Source: Photobacterium ganghwense (GTDB lineage Bacteria > Pseudomonadota > Gammaproteobacteria > Enterobacterales > Vibrionaceae). From it: a stretch of DNA of 64,000 bases. The notes under the pieces were generated by a model, which saw nothing but the letters and a program-made list of their open reading frames with translations, was not told the origin of the DNA and did no database searches. Location of the stretch: assembly GCF_003025595.1 (NCBI RefSeq), contig NZ_PYMI01000006.1, forward strand, positions 1-64,000, in the 5' to 3' direction. This document shows positions 1 through 9,769 of this stretch, in pieces. Position numbers and translations under genes: made by a program. Numbering within the stretch: the stretch's first letter is position 1; each line of letters opens with the position of its first letter.

Positions 1-263
1 GAATTAAATTGACTGTGCCAAAATAACCGAAGTCATTTTGAATTGGTCACTCAGTTCATCGATAAATCTTTTTGACTATCAGTTCACGAGTGCCCACACA
101 GATTGCATGGTCAAATTGTTAAAGAACATATCCAAGCTTTGCTTTCGCATCACGTTGAACAGGGCAGCCATTCTAGCGAATCAGACTTCAGTGTCAAACA
201 CTTTTTTCAACCGATTCTGCTGCCGGCTAACACGTGTAACTTCGAGTTATTCCGTGTCAGTGA
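1..263 (-). promoter_or_regulatory. rRNA operon leader with boxA (16S gene beyond the left edge)
   Basis: On the minus strand this is the transcribed leader of a ribosomal RNA operon running off the left edge. A boxA antitermination element (TGTTCTTTAACA, 117-128) is followed by the enteric-type leader segment ATCTGTGTGGGCACTCG, which in E. coli lies between boxA and the 16S gene. The 16S gene itself is not in the window. Two strong promoters sit just upstream (P1 and P2, listed separately). No protein gene is credible here; the only ORF is a chance reading on the other strand. Confidence 0.85.
170..197 (-). promoter_or_regulatory. rrn promoter P2
   Basis: Minus-strand -35 TTGACA (192-197) and -10 TAGAAT (170-175) are separated by 16 bp and followed by a GC-rich discriminator. 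Both spacing and discriminator are typical of stringently controlled rRNA promoters. It lies about 100 bp downstream of P1, the usual tandem arrangement. Confidence 0.85.
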
Positions 264-269
264 GGCGGC

Positions 270-318
270 ATTATAGAGAGCAAAGAACAAATGGCAACAA
301 GAAAAATAAGAAAAAACG
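270..318 (-). promoter_or_regulatory. rrn promoter P1 with UP-like element
   Basis: Minus-strand -35 TTGCCA (292-297) and perfect -10 TATAAT (270-275) are 16 bp apart, with the GC-rich discriminator GCCGCCTC. The stretch just upstream (298-318) is almost pure A/T, as expected for an UP element bound by the RNA polymerase alpha C-terminal domain. Fis sites may lie further upstream but I cannot identify them by eye. Confidence 0.85.
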
Positions 319-474
319 CCAACAGGCGAAATAACAATCAACAAGCTGAAATCAGCACACAAAAAGCCCACCACTCCCCTATTCAGGCTTTTAAATACTT
401 TTGAACGTTGAAAACCATTCTGAAGCCCTGTTCCGAAAGAAAAAGGATTGGCTAAAGTGAAAGAAGAGTAATGA

Positions 475-562
475 ATAAGTAGATAAGTAGATAAGTAGAT
501 AAGTAGATAAGTAGATAAGTAGATAAGTAGATAAGTAGATAAGTAGATAAGTAGATAAGTAG
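475..562. repeat. Perfect 8-bp tandem repeat, 11 copies
   Basis: The unit ATAAGTAG is repeated eleven times without a single mismatch (88 bp). It lies between the alpha-operon terminator and the rrn P1 promoter. Every reading frame through it contains stops (TAG, TAA), so it is not coding. It has no unique spacers, which excludes a CRISPR array. The perfect identity suggests recent slipped-strand expansion. Confidence 0.97.
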
Positions 563-568
563 AGTTAT

Positions 569-597
569 ATAAAAAAGCCGAGTCAAGATGACTCGGC
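569..597 (-). terminator. Rho-independent terminator of the alpha operon
   Basis: A perfect 9-bp stem (GCCGAGTCA, loop of 3) at 577-597 is followed on the minus strand by a run of six T. It lies 27 bp beyond the rplQ stop and ends the rpsM-rpsK-rpsD-rpoA-rplQ transcript. Confidence 0.9.
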
Positions 598-624
598 TTC
601 TTATATTTAACTAGTAGCTAGTGC

Positions 625-1011
625 TTATTCAGCAGCTGCTTCTTCCTGAACTTCAGGACGGTCTACTAGCTCGATGTAAGCCATAGGAGCTTTATCGCCA
701 GCACGGAAACCGCATTTCATGATGCGAGTGTAACCGCCTGGACGCTGAGCAAAGCGTGGACCTAGTTCGTTAAATAGTTTCGCAACTACTTCGTTGTCAC
801 GAGTACGTGCGAATGCCAGACGACGGTTAGCAACACTGTCAGTCTTAGCTAGGGTAATCAATGGCTCAATTACGCGACGCAGCTCTTTTGCCTTAGGCAG
901 GGTAGTCTTGATAAGTTCGTGACGTACCAGAGAGCCAGCCATGTTGCTGAACATCGCTTTGCGATGGCTGCTGTTGCGGTTGAGTTGACGACCACTCTTA
1001 CGATGGCGCAT
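625..1011 (-). CDS. rplQ: 50S ribosomal protein L17
   Basis: This is bacterial ribosomal protein L17 (128 residues, full length), a large-subunit protein near the exit of the peptide tunnel. The N-terminal [20 protein letters not shown] is the highly conserved family start. The C-terminus ends in an acidic alanine-rich tail (QEEAAAE). It is the last gene of the alpha operon, 33 bp after rpoA, and is followed by a strong terminator. This is its normal place in gammaproteobacteria. Confidence 0.97.
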   Translation of the reverse strand: MRHRKSGRQLNRNSSHRKAMFSNMAGSLVRHELIKTTLPKAKELRRVIEPLITLAKTDSVANRRLAFARTRDNEVVAKLFNELGPRFAQRPGGYTRIMKCGFRAGDKAPMAYIELVDRPEVQEEAAAE

Positions 1012-1044
1012 GACCTAATCCTTCTAACTAGATATCAGTAACTA

Positions 1045-2034
1045 TTAATCTTCAGCAATTGATGCTGGCGGCCAATTTTCTAGGCGCATACCCAGAGACA
1101 GGCCACGTGATGCCAGCACGTCTTTGATTTCTGTCAAAGACTTCTTACCCAGGTTAGGCGTTTTAAGAAGCTCAACCTCAGTACGCTGAACGAGATCACC
1201 GATGTAGTGGATCGCTTCTGCTTTCAAACAGTTAGCAGAGCGAACAGTTAGTTCAAGATCGTCTACAGGACGCAGTAGGATCGGATCGAACTCCGGCTTC
1301 TCTTCTTTCTCTTCAGGAACTCGTACATCACGCAGATCTACGAATGCATCCAGTTGCTCAGCTAGAATAGTAGCTGCGCGACGAATAGCTTCCTCAGGGT
1401 CAAGAGTACCGTTAGTCTCCATATCGATAACCAGCTTATCTAGGTCAGTACGCTGTTCAACACGTGCTGCTTCAACGCTGTATGCGATACGGTCAACTGG
1501 GCTGAAAGTTGCGTCAACTAACAGACGGCCAATTGGGCGCTCGTCTTCTTCTGTGTGAATACGAGCAGACGCCGGTACGTAGCCACGACCACGCTCTACC
1601 TTGATGCGCATGCTGATTTCAGCATTGTCATCAGTTAGGTGGCAGATTACGTGTTCTGGGTTCGCAATCTCAACATCACCGTCGTGGGTGATGTCACCTG
1701 CAACAACAGGGCCTGCACCAGATTTGTTCAGAGTAATGATAACTTCATCTTTACCCTCAACCTTAACGGCTAGGCCTTTAAGGTTTAGAAGGATTTCAAG
1801 AATATCTTCCTGTACTCCTTCTTTGGTGCTGTACTCGTGTAACACACCGTCGATTTCTACTTCAGTAACGGCACAACCCGGCATAGAAGATAGAAGAATA
1901 CGACGTAGAGCGTTGCCCAGAGTGTGGCCAAAACCACGCTCTAGTGGCTCAAGAGTTACTTTTGCGTGCGTCGTGTTAACTTGTTCAATATCAACAAGAC
2001 GTGGCTTAAGAAATTCTGTTACAGAACCCTGCAT
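1045..2034 (-). CDS. rpoA: DNA-directed RNA polymerase subunit alpha
   Basis: RNA polymerase alpha subunit (329 residues, identical in length to E. coli). The N-terminal dimerisation and assembly domain covers roughly residues 1-235 and is joined by a Glu/Pro linker to the C-terminal domain (about 249-329). The latter contains the conserved [10 protein letters not shown] helix that contacts UP elements and activators such as CRP, whose gene is also in this window. It lies between rpsD and rplQ in the alpha operon, so its synthesis is linked to ribosomal protein supply. Confidence 0.98.
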   Translation of the reverse strand: MQGSVTEFLKPRLVDIEQVNTTHAKVTLEPLERGFGHTLGNALRRILLSSMPGCAVTEVEIDGVLHEYSTKEGVQEDILEILLNLKGLAVKVEGKDEVIITLNKSGAGPVVAGDITHDGDVEIANPEHVICHLTDDNAEISMRIKVERGRGYVPASARIHTEEDERPIGRLLVDATFSPVDRIAYSVEAARVEQRTDLDKLVIDMETNGTLDPEEAIRRAATILAEQLDAFVDLRDVRVPEEKEEKPEFDPILLRPVDDLELTVRSANCLKAEAIHYIGDLVQRTEVELLKTPNLGKKSLTEIKDVLASRGLSLGMRLENWPPASIAED

Positions 2035-2057
2035 TGTGTCCTCTCTTAACTATAGCC

Positions 2058-2678
2058 TTACTTAGAGTAAAGCTCGACGATCAGGTGTTCGTTGATGTCG
2101 GCAGACAAATCAGAACGCTCTGGAAGACGCTTGAACGTACCTTCCATCTTGCTGCTGTCTACTTCGACCCAAGTTGGTAGTTCACGCTGAGTAGCAACTT
2201 CAAGAGCTGCTTTGATGCGTGCTTGGTTCTTAGCTTTCTCACGAACGCTAACAACGTCGTTTGCCGCTACCTTGAAAGAAGGAACGTTTACGACTTTACC
2301 GTTAACTAGGATCGCTTTGTGGCTTACCAGCTGACGTGCTTCCGCGCGAGTTGCGCCAAAGCCCATGCGGTAAACTACGTTATCCAGACGACCTTCTAGA
2401 AGTTGCAGCAGGTTTTCACCAGTGTTGCCTTTCAGGCGAGCAGCTTCTTTGTAGTAGTTACGGAATTGCTTCTCTAGTACGCCGTAAGTACGACGAACTT
2501 TTTGCTTCTCACGAAGCTGAACGCCGTAGTCAGACAGACGACCGCGACGCGCACCGTGCATACCCGGTGCATTATCAATTTTACACTTGGTATCAATCGC
2601 GCGTACACCAGACTTAAGGAACAAGTCTGTGCCTTCACGACGGCTAAGCTTCAGCTTAGGACCCAAATATCTTGCCAT
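2058..2678 (-). CDS. rpsD: 30S ribosomal protein S4
   Basis: Ribosomal protein S4 (206 residues), a primary 16S rRNA binder and fidelity factor. The S4 RNA-binding domain occupies roughly residues 95-155 ([20 protein letters not shown]). The N-terminus lacks a four-cysteine zinc cluster, so this is the zinc-independent form. In enteric bacteria S4 represses its own operon by binding the alpha leader; the matching leader is visible upstream of rpsM (3474-3560). Confidence 0.98.
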   Translation of the reverse strand: MARYLGPKLKLSRREGTDLFLKSGVRAIDTKCKIDNAPGMHGARRGRLSDYGVQLREKQKVRRTYGVLEKQFRNYYKEAARLKGNTGENLLQLLEGRLDNVVYRMGFGATRAEARQLVSHKAILVNGKVVNVPSFKVAANDVVSVREKAKNQARIKAALEVATQRELPTWVEVDSSKMEGTFKRLPERSDLSADINEHLIVELYSK

Positions 2679-2711
2679 GTTCTTTCTCCAGTTTTCCTAG
2701 AAACGCAAACG

Positions 2712-3107
<396 letters not shown>

Positions 3108-3119
3108 CTACCCTTCCGA

Positions 3120-3476
3120 TTATTTCTTGATCGGCTTGCGCGGACCCTTACGGGTACGTGCGTTGGTTTTAGTACGCTGTCCACGTAGTGGTAGACTGCG
3201 ACGATGACGAAGACCACGGTAACAACCAAGGTCCATTAGACGCTTGATGTTCATGGAAACTTCACGACGTAGATCACCTTCTACAGTGTACTTAGCTACA
3301 CCATCACGCAGTAGATCGATCTGCTCTTCAGATAGTTCACTGATCTTAACACTTTCAGCGATACCCGCTTCAGCTAGGATAGCTTTTGAGCGAGTTTTAC
3401 CGATACCGTAGATCGCAGTAAGAGCGATTACAGAATGTTTATGATCAGGAATGTTAATGCCTGCAATACGGGCCAC
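3120..3476 (-). CDS. rpsM: 30S ribosomal protein S13 (GTG start)
   Basis: Ribosomal protein S13 (118 residues), which forms the inter-subunit bridge at the 30S head and contacts P-site tRNA. The start is GTG ([14 protein letters not shown]), preceded by the ribosome site TAGGAG. E. coli rpsM also uses GTG and is held in the S4-binding pseudoknot; the leader immediately upstream has the same folded core. The basic tail [10 protein letters not shown] is typical. It is the first gene of the alpha operon, 145 bp after rpmJ. Confidence 0.97.
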   Translation of the reverse strand: MARIAGINIPDHKHSVIALTAIYGIGKTRSKAILAEAGIAESVKISELSEEQIDLLRDGVAKYTVEGDLRREVSMNIKRLMDLGCYRGLRHRRSLPLRGQRTKTNARTRKGPRKPIKK

Positions 3477-3560
3477 TATTCACTCCTAGTACTTTTCAAG
3501 AATAACCGCTGCAAAGCCCGTTTAGGATACGCAGCGGTGGAACAATTCTTTTGCACACAC
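3474..3560 (-). promoter_or_regulatory. Alpha operon leader (S4-binding translational operator)
   Basis: On the minus strand the leader contains a 7-bp stem CCGCTGC/GCAGCGG (3506-3537) enclosing a loop with GTATCCTAAACGGGC. This is very close to the E. coli alpha-operon mRNA core (GTATCCTGAAAACGGGC). It is followed by the TAGGAGTGAATA ribosome site and a GTG start. This matches the known nested pseudoknot bound by S4. The exact pairing was not computed. Confidence 0.8.
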
Positions 3561-3621
3561 AAAAGATTGGTTGGCTAATTTAGCCAACCTACCTTCAATT
3601 TGCAAGAAATATTTCTGCTAA

Positions 3622-3735
3622 TTAGCCTTGGCGCTGTTTGTGCTTTGGCTCACTGCAAATTACACGCACAACACCGTTGCGCTTGATAACTTTACAGTTA
3701 CGGCAGATTTTCTTAACGGAAGCACGAACTTTCAT
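3622..3735 (-). CDS. rpmJ: 50S ribosomal protein L36 (zinc-binding form)
   Basis: This 37-residue protein, read directly from the sequence, begins [19 protein letters not shown] and ends EPKHKQRQG. It is L36, which binds 23S rRNA near the peptidyl transferase region. Cys11, Cys14, Cys27 and His32 are all present, so it is the zinc-dependent (C+) paralogue; many bacteria carry a zinc-free copy elsewhere. It lies 31 bp after secY at the end of the spc operon. Confidence 0.96.
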
Positions 3736-3766
3736 TGCTAAACTCCGTAAATAGGATAAACCACTC

Positions 3767-5092
3767 TTAACGGCTTGAGCCTTTAAGATTAGCCTTTTTC
3801 AACACAGACTCATATTGTTGAGACATCAAATGTGTCTGAACTTGAGCCATGAAGTCCATAATGACTACAACTACAATCAGTAGTGAAGTACCGCCAAAGT
3901 AGAAGCGGACATTCCATGCAATCATCATAAACTCGGGGATCAGACAGATAAAGGTGATATACAACGCGCCAGCCAATGTCAGGCGAGTCATCACTTTATC
4001 AATGTATTTTGCGGTCTGTTCGCCCGGGCGAATACCAGGTACGAATGCACCAGACTTCTTCAAGTTATCTGCTGTCTCGCGAGGGTTGAACACCAACGCG
4101 GTATAGAAGAAACAGAAGAAGATAATCGCAGCTGCATAAAGCATCACATAAAGTGGTTGACCTGGGCTCAATGCCAGCGAAATATCACTTAGCCAGCCTA
4201 GGTTTTCATTCTGACCGAACCACTGAGCTAGTGTACCCGGAAACAGAATAATACTTGATGCAAAAATCGCTGGAATTACGCCTGCCATGTTGATTTTCAA
4301 CGGCAGGTGAGTGCTTTGTGCGGCGAAGACACGACGGCCTTGTTGACGCTTAGCGTAGTTAACGACGATACGACGCTGACCACGTTCCATAAACACTACA
4401 AAGTAGATTACAGCGAAAGAAATTACTGCAATTAAAAGCAGAAGAAGTACGTGCAATTCACCTTGACGCGCTTGCTCCACTGTCTGTCCAATAGCTGGCG
4501 GCAGACCTGCAACGATACCTGTGAAGATAATCAGAGATATACCGTTACCAATGCCACGCTCTGTAATTTGCTCACCTAACCACATTAAGAACATGGTACC
4601 AGTAACCAAACTCACAACCGCAACAAAGTAGAATCCAAGGCCTGGATTAATGACCAAGCCAGGGATCATACTTGGTAACCCTGTTGCAATACCAATTGCT
4701 TGGAAGGTTGCCAAAACGAGCGTGCCGTAGCGGGTGTACTGACTGATTTTACGTCGGCCAGACTCCCCTTCCTTCTTCAATTCGGCCAGTGCCGGATGAA
4801 CAACCGTCAGCAACTGAACAATAATCGATGCCGAAATATACGGCATGATACCCAGTGCTAAGATGGAAGCACGCTCAAGAGCACCACCAGAAAACATGTT
4901 AAACAGTTCAATGATGGTGCCTTTCTGCTGTTCGAACAGATCGGCAAGTACAGCAGCGTCAATACCAGGAATAGGCACAAAAGAGCCTGCTCGGAAAATT
5001 AAGATCGCACCTAATACAAAGAATAGGCGGGACTTAAGCTCTGCTAGGCCACCTTTGGCACTACGAAAATCTTGTCCTGGTTGTTTAGCCAT
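3767..5092 (-). CDS. secY: Protein translocase subunit SecY
   Basis: SecY (441 residues) is the ten-helix channel of the Sec translocon that passes unfolded proteins across or into the inner membrane together with SecE, SecG and SecA. Hydrophobic segments alternate along the sequence as expected. The SecY signature [15 protein letters not shown] periplasmic loop is replaced by a family variant, while the cytoplasmic loop ([13 protein letters not shown]) needed for SecA and ribosome contact is intact. It follows rplO by 22 bp in the spc operon, its normal place. Confidence 0.97.
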
Positions 5093-5114
5093 CTGTACCT
5101 CATCCTCGAGTTAA

Positions 5115-5549
5115 TTATTCCTCGATTTTACCGCCTGCAGCTTCGATCGCAGCTTTAGCGCCTTTAGTAACGCGTAAACCTTTCACTGTTACTGAACGAG
5201 CGATTTCACCAGACAGAACAATCTTTACTACTTCGATGTTCTTAGTGATAACGTTCGCTGCTTTCAGTGTTTCTAGGCTTACTACGTCACCTTCAACTTT
5301 CGCTAGCTCAGCTAGACGAACTTCAGCTGTTACCAGGCTCTTACGAGAAGTAAAACCGAATTTTGGTAGACGCTGTTTCAAAGGCATTTGACCGCCTTCA
5401 AAGCCTGGACGTACAGAACCACCTGAACGTGATTTCTGACCTTTGTGACCACGGCCACAAGTTTTACCCAGACCTGAACCGATACCACGACCTACGCGCT
5501 TCGCAGAAGGCTTAGAGCCCGCAGCCGGTGATAGAGTATTCAAACGCAT
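5115..5549 (-). CDS. rplO: 50S ribosomal protein L15
   Basis: Ribosomal protein L15 (144 residues), a late-assembly protein of the 50S core. The Gly/Arg-rich N-terminal extension ([20 protein letters not shown]) threads into 23S rRNA, and a globular domain follows. It lies between rpmD (5 bp upstream) and secY in the spc operon. Confidence 0.97.
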   Translation of the reverse strand: MRLNTLSPAAGSKPSAKRVGRGIGSGLGKTCGRGHKGQKSRSGGSVRPGFEGGQMPLKQRLPKFGFTSRKSLVTAEVRLAELAKVEGDVVSLETLKAANVITKNIEVVKIVLSGEIARSVTVKGLRVTKGAKAAIEAAGGKIEE

Positions 5550-5554
5550 TCTGA

Positions 5555-5734
5555 TTACTCCTCAACTTTAACCATGTAGTAAACCTTGTTGATCATACCG
5601 CGTACGCACGGTGTATCTTCAAGTTCTACAGTGTGGTTGATGCGACGAAGGCCCAGGCCACGCAAAGTAGCTTTGTGCTTCGGCAGACGACCGATTGAGC
5701 TCTTGGTCTGCGTCACTTTAATAGTCTTAGCCAT
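5555..5734 (-). CDS. rpmD: 50S ribosomal protein L30
   Basis: A 59-residue protein read directly from the minus strand ([20 protein letters not shown]..., ending KVEE). It matches L30 in length, in the SSIGR motif and in the conserved [12 protein letters not shown] segment. L30 is a small, non-essential 50S protein. It fits tightly between rpsE (5 bp) and rplO (5 bp), implying translational coupling. Confidence 0.96.
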   Translation of the reverse strand: MAKTIKVTQTKSSIGRLPKHKATLRGLGLRRINHTVELEDTPCVRGMINKVYYMVKVEE

Positions 5735-5739
5735 GTCGA

Positions 5740-6237
5740 TTACTCCAGAATTTCTTTAACAGAAAGACCACGCTTCGCAGCGATCATTTCTGGAGAGTTC
5801 ATGCCACTCAAACCGTCAATAGTCGCGCGAACGATGTTGATTGGGTTTGTAGAGCCGTATGCTTTCGCCAGAACGTTACGAACACCCGCAACTTCCAGCA
5901 CTGCACGCATAGCACCACCGGCGATGATACCAGTACCTTCTGATGCAGGCTGCATGTACACTTTAGAACCAGTGTGGCGGCCTTTAACAGCGTGGTGTAG
6001 AGTACCTTCGTTCAGGGCTACAGTAACCATGTTACGGCGTGCTTTTTCCATCGCTTTCTGGATTGCAGCAGGAACTTCACGTGCCTTGCCGTAACCGAAA
6101 CCAACGCGACCGTTACCGTCACCAACAACAGTTAGTGCAGTAAAGCTGAAAATACGACCACCTTTAACCGTCTTAGATACACGGTTAACAGCGATCAGCT
6201 TTTCATGCAAATCTGATTGAGTTTTTTCGTTAGCCAT
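5740..6237 (-). CDS. rpsE: 30S ribosomal protein S5
   Basis: Ribosomal protein S5 (165 residues), involved in decoding fidelity and mRNA unwinding at the entry tunnel. The N-terminal double-stranded-RNA-binding fold contains the loop ([20 protein letters not shown]) where spectinomycin resistance changes occur in other bacteria; no obvious change is seen. The C-terminal domain contains [16 protein letters not shown]. It belongs to the spc operon, 12 bp after rplR. Confidence 0.97.
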   Translation of the reverse strand: MANEKTQSDLHEKLIAVNRVSKTVKGGRIFSFTALTVVGDGNGRVGFGYGKAREVPAAIQKAMEKARRNMVTVALNEGTLHHAVKGRHTGSKVYMQPASEGTGIIAGGAMRAVLEVAGVRNVLAKAYGSTNPINIVRATIDGLSGMNSPEMIAAKRGLSVKEILE

Positions 6238-6249
6238 CTTCCGCCTACC

Positions 6250-6603
6250 TTAGAATTTCAGACCAGCTTCACGAGCAGCTTCTGCTAGTGCAGCGACACG
6301 GCCGTGGTATTGGAAACCAGAACGATCGAATGCAACGTTAGAGATGCCTTTTTCAATCGCGCGCTCAGCAATAGCTTTACCTACAACTGCAGCAGCGTCT
6401 TTGTTACCGGTGCTCTTAACTTGCTCACGGATCGCTTTTTCTACTGTAGAAGCGGCTGCGATAACTTCAGAACCGTTTGGTGCGATAACCTGAGCGTACA
6501 CGTGACGTGGAGTACGGTGTACAACTAGGCGAGTTGCACCCAGTTCAGCAATCTTACGACGTGCACGGGTCGCACGACGGATACGAGATGCTTTCTTATC
6601 CAT
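6250..6603 (-). CDS. rplR: 50S ribosomal protein L18
   Basis: Ribosomal protein L18 (117 residues), which with L5 and L25 binds 5S rRNA in the central protuberance. The basic N-terminus ([18 protein letters not shown]) and the ending [14 protein letters not shown] are diagnostic. It follows rplF by 9 bp in the spc operon. Confidence 0.97.
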   Translation of the reverse strand: MDKKASRIRRATRARRKIAELGATRLVVHRTPRHVYAQVIAPNGSEVIAAASTVEKAIREQVKSTGNKDAAAVVGKAIAERAIEKGISNVAFDRSGFQYHGRVAALAEAAREAGLKF

Positions 6604-6612
6604 AGTGTTACC

Positions 6613-7146
6613 TTACTTCTTCTTAGCTTCTTTAGTACGCACAACTTCGTCGGCGTAACGAACACCTTTACCTTTGTAAGGCTCAGGGCTACGGTAAGCG
6701 CGAATATCAGCAGCTACTTGACCGATCAGCTGCTTATCAGTACCAGTCAGTACGATTTCAGTCTGAGATGGACATTCAGCTTTGATGCCTGCTGGTAGTT
6801 CGTGCTCTACTGGGTGAGAGAAGCCAAGAGTCAGACCTACAGCGTTGCCTTTGATAGCAGCACGGTAACCTACACCCTTAAGAACTAGCTTCTTGGTATA
6901 GCCTTCAGTAACACCAACAACCATGTTGTTAACTAGTGCACGAGCAGTACCTGCTTGTGCCCAAGCTTTTTCGAAACCTTCACGAGGTCCGAAAGAGATC
7001 TTGTTCTCTTCTTGAGAAAGAACAACTGCTTCGTGGATAGTGCGAGTTAGTTCGCCCTTACCACCCTTCACAGTGATTTCCTGACCGTTAAGCTTAACTT
7101 CTACGCCGGCAGGAATAACTACTGGTGCTTTTGCAACACGAGACAT
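6613..7146 (-). CDS. rplF: 50S ribosomal protein L6
   Basis: Ribosomal protein L6 (177 residues), located near the factor-binding site of the 50S subunit. It has the usual two repeated alpha/beta domains; the C-terminal one carries the signature [15 protein letters not shown]. It lies in the spc operon, 12 bp after rpsH. Confidence 0.97.
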   Translation of the reverse strand: MSRVAKAPVVIPAGVEVKLNGQEITVKGGKGELTRTIHEAVVLSQEENKISFGPREGFEKAWAQAGTARALVNNMVVGVTEGYTKKLVLKGVGYRAAIKGNAVGLTLGFSHPVEHELPAGIKAECPSQTEIVLTGTDKQLIGQVAADIRAYRSPEPYKGKGVRYADEVVRTKEAKKK

Positions 7147-7158
7147 TTCCTACTCCTA

Positions 7159-7551
7159 TTAAGCTACGTAGCAGATAATCTCACCGCCAAGACCTGCTTT
7201 ACGAGCAGCGCGGTCGGTCATCAGACCCTTGGAAGTGGATACAACGGCAATACCCAGGCCGCCCATCACTGATGGTAGAGCATCTTTTTTCTTGTAGATG
7301 CGCAGACCAGGACGTGATACACGTTGGATTTGCTCGATAACTGGGTTAGCTTCGAAGTACTTAAGAGTCACTTCTAGCTCAGGCTTAACTTCACCAGATA
7401 CAGTGTAGTCAGCCACATAACCTTCTTCTTTCAGCAGCTCTGCAATAGCAACTTTCAGCTTAGAAGATGGCATTTTAACAGCAACTTTTTTCGCTGCCTG
7501 ACCGTTACGAATGCGGGTCAGCATATCCGAAATCGGATCTTGCATGCTCAT
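7159..7551 (-). CDS. rpsH: 30S ribosomal protein S8
   Basis: Ribosomal protein S8 (130 residues), a primary 16S binder of the central domain. The signature [21 protein letters not shown] is present near the C-terminus. In E. coli S8 is the translational repressor of the spc operon, acting at the start of the L5 gene; the same order (rplX-rplE-rpsN-rpsH) is present here. Confidence 0.97.
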   Translation of the reverse strand: MSMQDPISDMLTRIRNGQAAKKVAVKMPSSKLKVAIAELLKEEGYVADYTVSGEVKPELEVTLKYFEANPVIEQIQRVSRPGLRIYKKKDALPSVMGGLGIAVVSTSKGLMTDRAARKAGLGGEIICYVA

Positions 7552-7588
7552 AAGTCAATTACTCCGTGATTCAAATTTGGTAAACAAA

Positions 7589-7894
7589 TTACCAGCTTGC
7601 TTTACGCAGACCCGGAATCTCGCCTTTCATGCAAGCTTCACGAACCTTGATACGGCATAGGCCGAACTTACGTAGGTAGCCGTGTGGACGACCAGTCTGG
7701 TTACAGCGGTTACGCTGACGAGACTTAGCAGAATCACGTGGTAGTGACTGAAGTTTTAGCACTGCATCCCAGCGATCTTCTTCAGACGCATTCACGTCTT
7801 TAATTAGAGCTTTAAGCGCTGCACGCTTTTCAGCGAACTTAGCTACTAGCTTGGCGCGTTTTACTTCGCGCGCCTTCATGGATTCTTTAGCCAT
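7589..7894 (-). CDS. rpsN: 30S ribosomal protein S14 (zinc-free type)
   Basis: Ribosomal protein S14 (101 residues), long form without the CxxC-CxxC zinc ribbon, as in E. coli. The C-terminus [27 protein letters not shown] is diagnostic. It assembles late into the 30S head. It lies 15 bp after rplE and 37 bp before rpsH in the spc operon. Confidence 0.96.
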   Translation of the reverse strand: MAKESMKAREVKRAKLVAKFAEKRAALKALIKDVNASEEDRWDAVLKLQSLPRDSAKSRQRNRCNQTGRPHGYLRKFGLCRIKVREACMKGEIPGLRKASW

Positions 7895-7909
7895 TAGTAA
7901 CCCTTACTT

Positions 7910-8449
7910 TTACTTACGAAATGGGAAGTTAAAAGCAGATAGCAGAGCACGAGCTTCTTCGTCAGAGTTAGCTGAAGTCGTGATAGTGATGTCTAGACCA
8001 CGTACACGATCAACTTTATCGTAATCGATCTCTGGGAAGATAATCTGCTCACGAACGCCCATGCTGTAGTTACCACGACCATCGAATGATTTCGGGTTTA
8101 GACCACGGAAATCGCGAATACGAGGTACAGCAATAGTGATTAGACGCTCGAAAAAGTCCCACATACGTTCGCCACGTAGAGTTACTTTACAGCCAATAGG
8201 GTAGCCCTCACGGATCTTAAAGCCAGCAACAGACTTACGAGCCTTCGTGATTAGCGGTTTCTGACCTGCGATTGCAGTCATGTCAGCAGCTGCGTTTTCA
8301 AGAAGTTTCTTGTCGTTGATCGCGTCACCCACACCCATGTTAAGTGTGATTTTCTCGATCCTTGGGACTTGCATGATGCTCTTGTATTCGAACTTTTCAG
8401 CAAGTTCTTTTACAATAGTCTCTTTGTAGTAATCATGCAGTTTCGCCAT
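7910..8449 (-). CDS. rplE: 50S ribosomal protein L5
   Basis: Ribosomal protein L5 (179 residues), which binds 5S rRNA and contacts P-site tRNA. The motif [12 protein letters not shown] near residue 37 and the loop [18 protein letters not shown] are conserved. Its translation start is the known S8 target in E. coli. It follows rplX by 15 bp. Confidence 0.97.
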   Translation of the reverse strand: MAKLHDYYKETIVKELAEKFEYKSIMQVPRIEKITLNMGVGDAINDKKLLENAAADMTAIAGQKPLITKARKSVAGFKIREGYPIGCKVTLRGERMWDFFERLITIAVPRIRDFRGLNPKSFDGRGNYSMGVREQIIFPEIDYDKVDRVRGLDITITTSANSDEEARALLSAFNFPFRK

Positions 8450-8464
8450 AGTACTACTCCAAAA

Positions 8465-8776
8465 TTACTTAATAGTTTCGCCAGTCGACTTGAAGAAACG
8501 TACTTTTTTGCCGTCTTCAAATCGGAAGCCTACACGGTCCGCTTTACCTTCACCGTTAACGATTGCAACGTTAGAAGCTTCAATTGCCGCTTCTTTTTCA
8601 ACGATGCCACCCTGGATGCCCATAGCCGGAACAGGCTTCTGGTGCTTCTTAACCAGGTTGATACCTTCAACGATAACTTTACCGGTTGCTAGAACCTTAG
8701 TTACTTTACCTTTCTTACCTTTATCTTTACCAGTAAGAACGATAACTTCGTCGTTACGACGGATTTTAGCTGCCAT
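8465..8776 (-). CDS. rplX: 50S ribosomal protein L24
   Basis: Ribosomal protein L24 (103 residues, one shorter than E. coli), an assembly initiator that binds the 5' region of 23S rRNA. A KOW motif occupies roughly residues 5-32 ([20 protein letters not shown]). It follows rplN by 12 bp in the spc operon. Confidence 0.97.
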   Translation of the reverse strand: MAAKIRRNDEVIVLTGKDKGKKGKVTKVLATGKVIVEGINLVKKHQKPVPAMGIQGGIVEKEAAIEASNVAIVNGEGKADRVGFRFEDGKKVRFFKSTGETIK

Positions 8777-8788
8777 TTGAGTTACTCC

Positions 8789-9160
8789 TTACAGTACTTC
8801 AGGCGCTAGTGAAACGATCTTCATGAACTTATCGCCACGAAGCTCGCGAGTCACAGGGCCAAAAATACGAGTACCGATTGGTTGCTCAGTTGTGTTGTTC
8901 AACAGTACGCAAGCATTACGGTCAAAACGAATGACAGAGCCGTCTGGACGACGTACGCCTTTACGAGTGCGCACAACCACCGCTTTCAGTACATCACCCT
9001 TTTTAACTTTACCGCGTGGAATCGCTTCCTTAACAGTAACTTTGATGATGTCACCGATATGTGCATAGCGACGGTGTGAACCACCCAGAACCTTAATACA
9101 CATTACGCTACGTGCGCCGGAGTTATCGGCTGCATCCAGCATAGTTTGCATTTGGATCAT
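8789..9160 (-). CDS. rplN: 50S ribosomal protein L14
   Basis: Ribosomal protein L14 (123 residues), which forms bridges to the 30S subunit and binds the silencing factor RsfS. The start [20 protein letters not shown] is the conserved family start. It is the first gene of the spc operon: a 163-bp gap with a terminator and a promoter separates it from rpsQ. Confidence 0.97.
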   Translation of the reverse strand: MIQMQTMLDAADNSGARSVMCIKVLGGSHRRYAHIGDIIKVTVKEAIPRGKVKKGDVLKAVVVRTRKGVRRPDGSVIRFDRNACVLLNNTTEQPIGTRIFGPVTRELRGDKFMKIVSLAPEVL

Positions 9161-9231
9161 GTTAGTGCTCCGCTAATTTAAAACATCTAGACCCATCACG
9201 GGTCGCTTTGCCTTTTCTACAAAGGCGGCGA

Positions 9232-9262
9232 ATGATAACACTCTTTTCGCCCGATGGGTAGA
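9232..9262 (-). promoter_or_regulatory. spc operon promoter
   Basis: On the minus strand a -10 TATCAT (9232-9237) is followed by a GC-rich discriminator (TCGCCGCC). The upstream block TCTACCCAT and the GTGTTAT flank are shared with the mapped E. coli spc promoter, which also lies right after the rpsQ terminator. The -35 element is weak by eye. It would start transcription about 65 bp ahead of rplN. Confidence 0.65.
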
Positions 9263-9297
9263 CAAAAAATAAACGGCCCCAAAAATTTTCGGGGCCG
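9263..9297 (-). terminator. Terminator of the S10 operon after rpsQ
   Basis: The minus-strand hairpin CGGCCCC/GGGGCCG (9274-9297), with an A/T inner loop, is followed by TTTATTTTTT. It sits 26 bp after the rpsQ stop and directly before the spc promoter. Partial read-through is likely, as in E. coli. Confidence 0.85.
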
Positions 9298-9323
9298 CTC
9301 AGTTATGTCGTAGCTAAGACCGC

Positions 9324-9578
9324 TTAGATGCGAGCTTTTTCTACTACACGTACCAGAGTCCAAGATTTGTTCTTAGACAGTGGACGGCACTCACGAATCT
9401 CAACTGTGTCGCCGATGCCACACTCGTTGTTCTCATCATGTGCGTGAAGCTTAGTCGTGCGAGTGATGTACTTACCGTAGATTGGGTGTTTCACCTTACG
9501 CTCGATTGCAACAACGATAGACTTGTCCATCTTGTCGCTAACTACGCGACCAAGCTGAGTACGAATTTTCTCGCTCAT
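9324..9578 (-). CDS. rpsQ: 30S ribosomal protein S17
   Basis: Ribosomal protein S17 (84 residues), an OB-fold primary 16S rRNA binder. It contains the family signature [18 protein letters not shown]. Its ATG shares one base with the TAA stop of rpmC, indicating translational coupling. It is the last gene of the S10 operon. Confidence 0.97.
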   Translation of the reverse strand: MSEKIRTQLGRVVSDKMDKSIVVAIERKVKHPIYGKYITRTTKLHAHDENNECGIGDTVEIRECRPLSKNKSWTLVRVVEKARI

Positions 9579-9769
9579 TATGCGTCCGCCTTCTCAGTCA
9601 GAACGGTTTTAACACGTGCGATATCGCGACGTACAGCTTTCAGAGTGTGAGTTTGCTGAAGCTGACCAGTTGCAGCCTGCATGCGCAGGTTGAACTGCTC
9701 GCGCAGCAGGTTCACAAGCTCAGCATTCAGTTCTTCAACGCTTTTAGCGCGCAGATCTTGTGCTTTCAT
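9578..9769 (-). CDS. rpmC: 50S ribosomal protein L29
   Basis: Ribosomal protein L29 (63 residues, [14 protein letters not shown]...), two long helices located at the peptide exit tunnel next to L23, where trigger factor and SRP dock. I start it at the ATG at 9769, which shares one base with the rplP TGA stop; the GTG three bases upstream is unlikely. It overlaps rpsQ by one base. Confidence 0.96.
   Translation of the reverse strand: MKAQDLRAKSVEELNAELVNLLREQFNLRMQAATGQLQQTHTLKAVRRDIARVKTVLTEKADA

Noticed and set aside
475..562. Tandem array as a CRISPR
   Set aside because: The units are 8 bp, adjacent and without unique spacers, and no cas genes are present.
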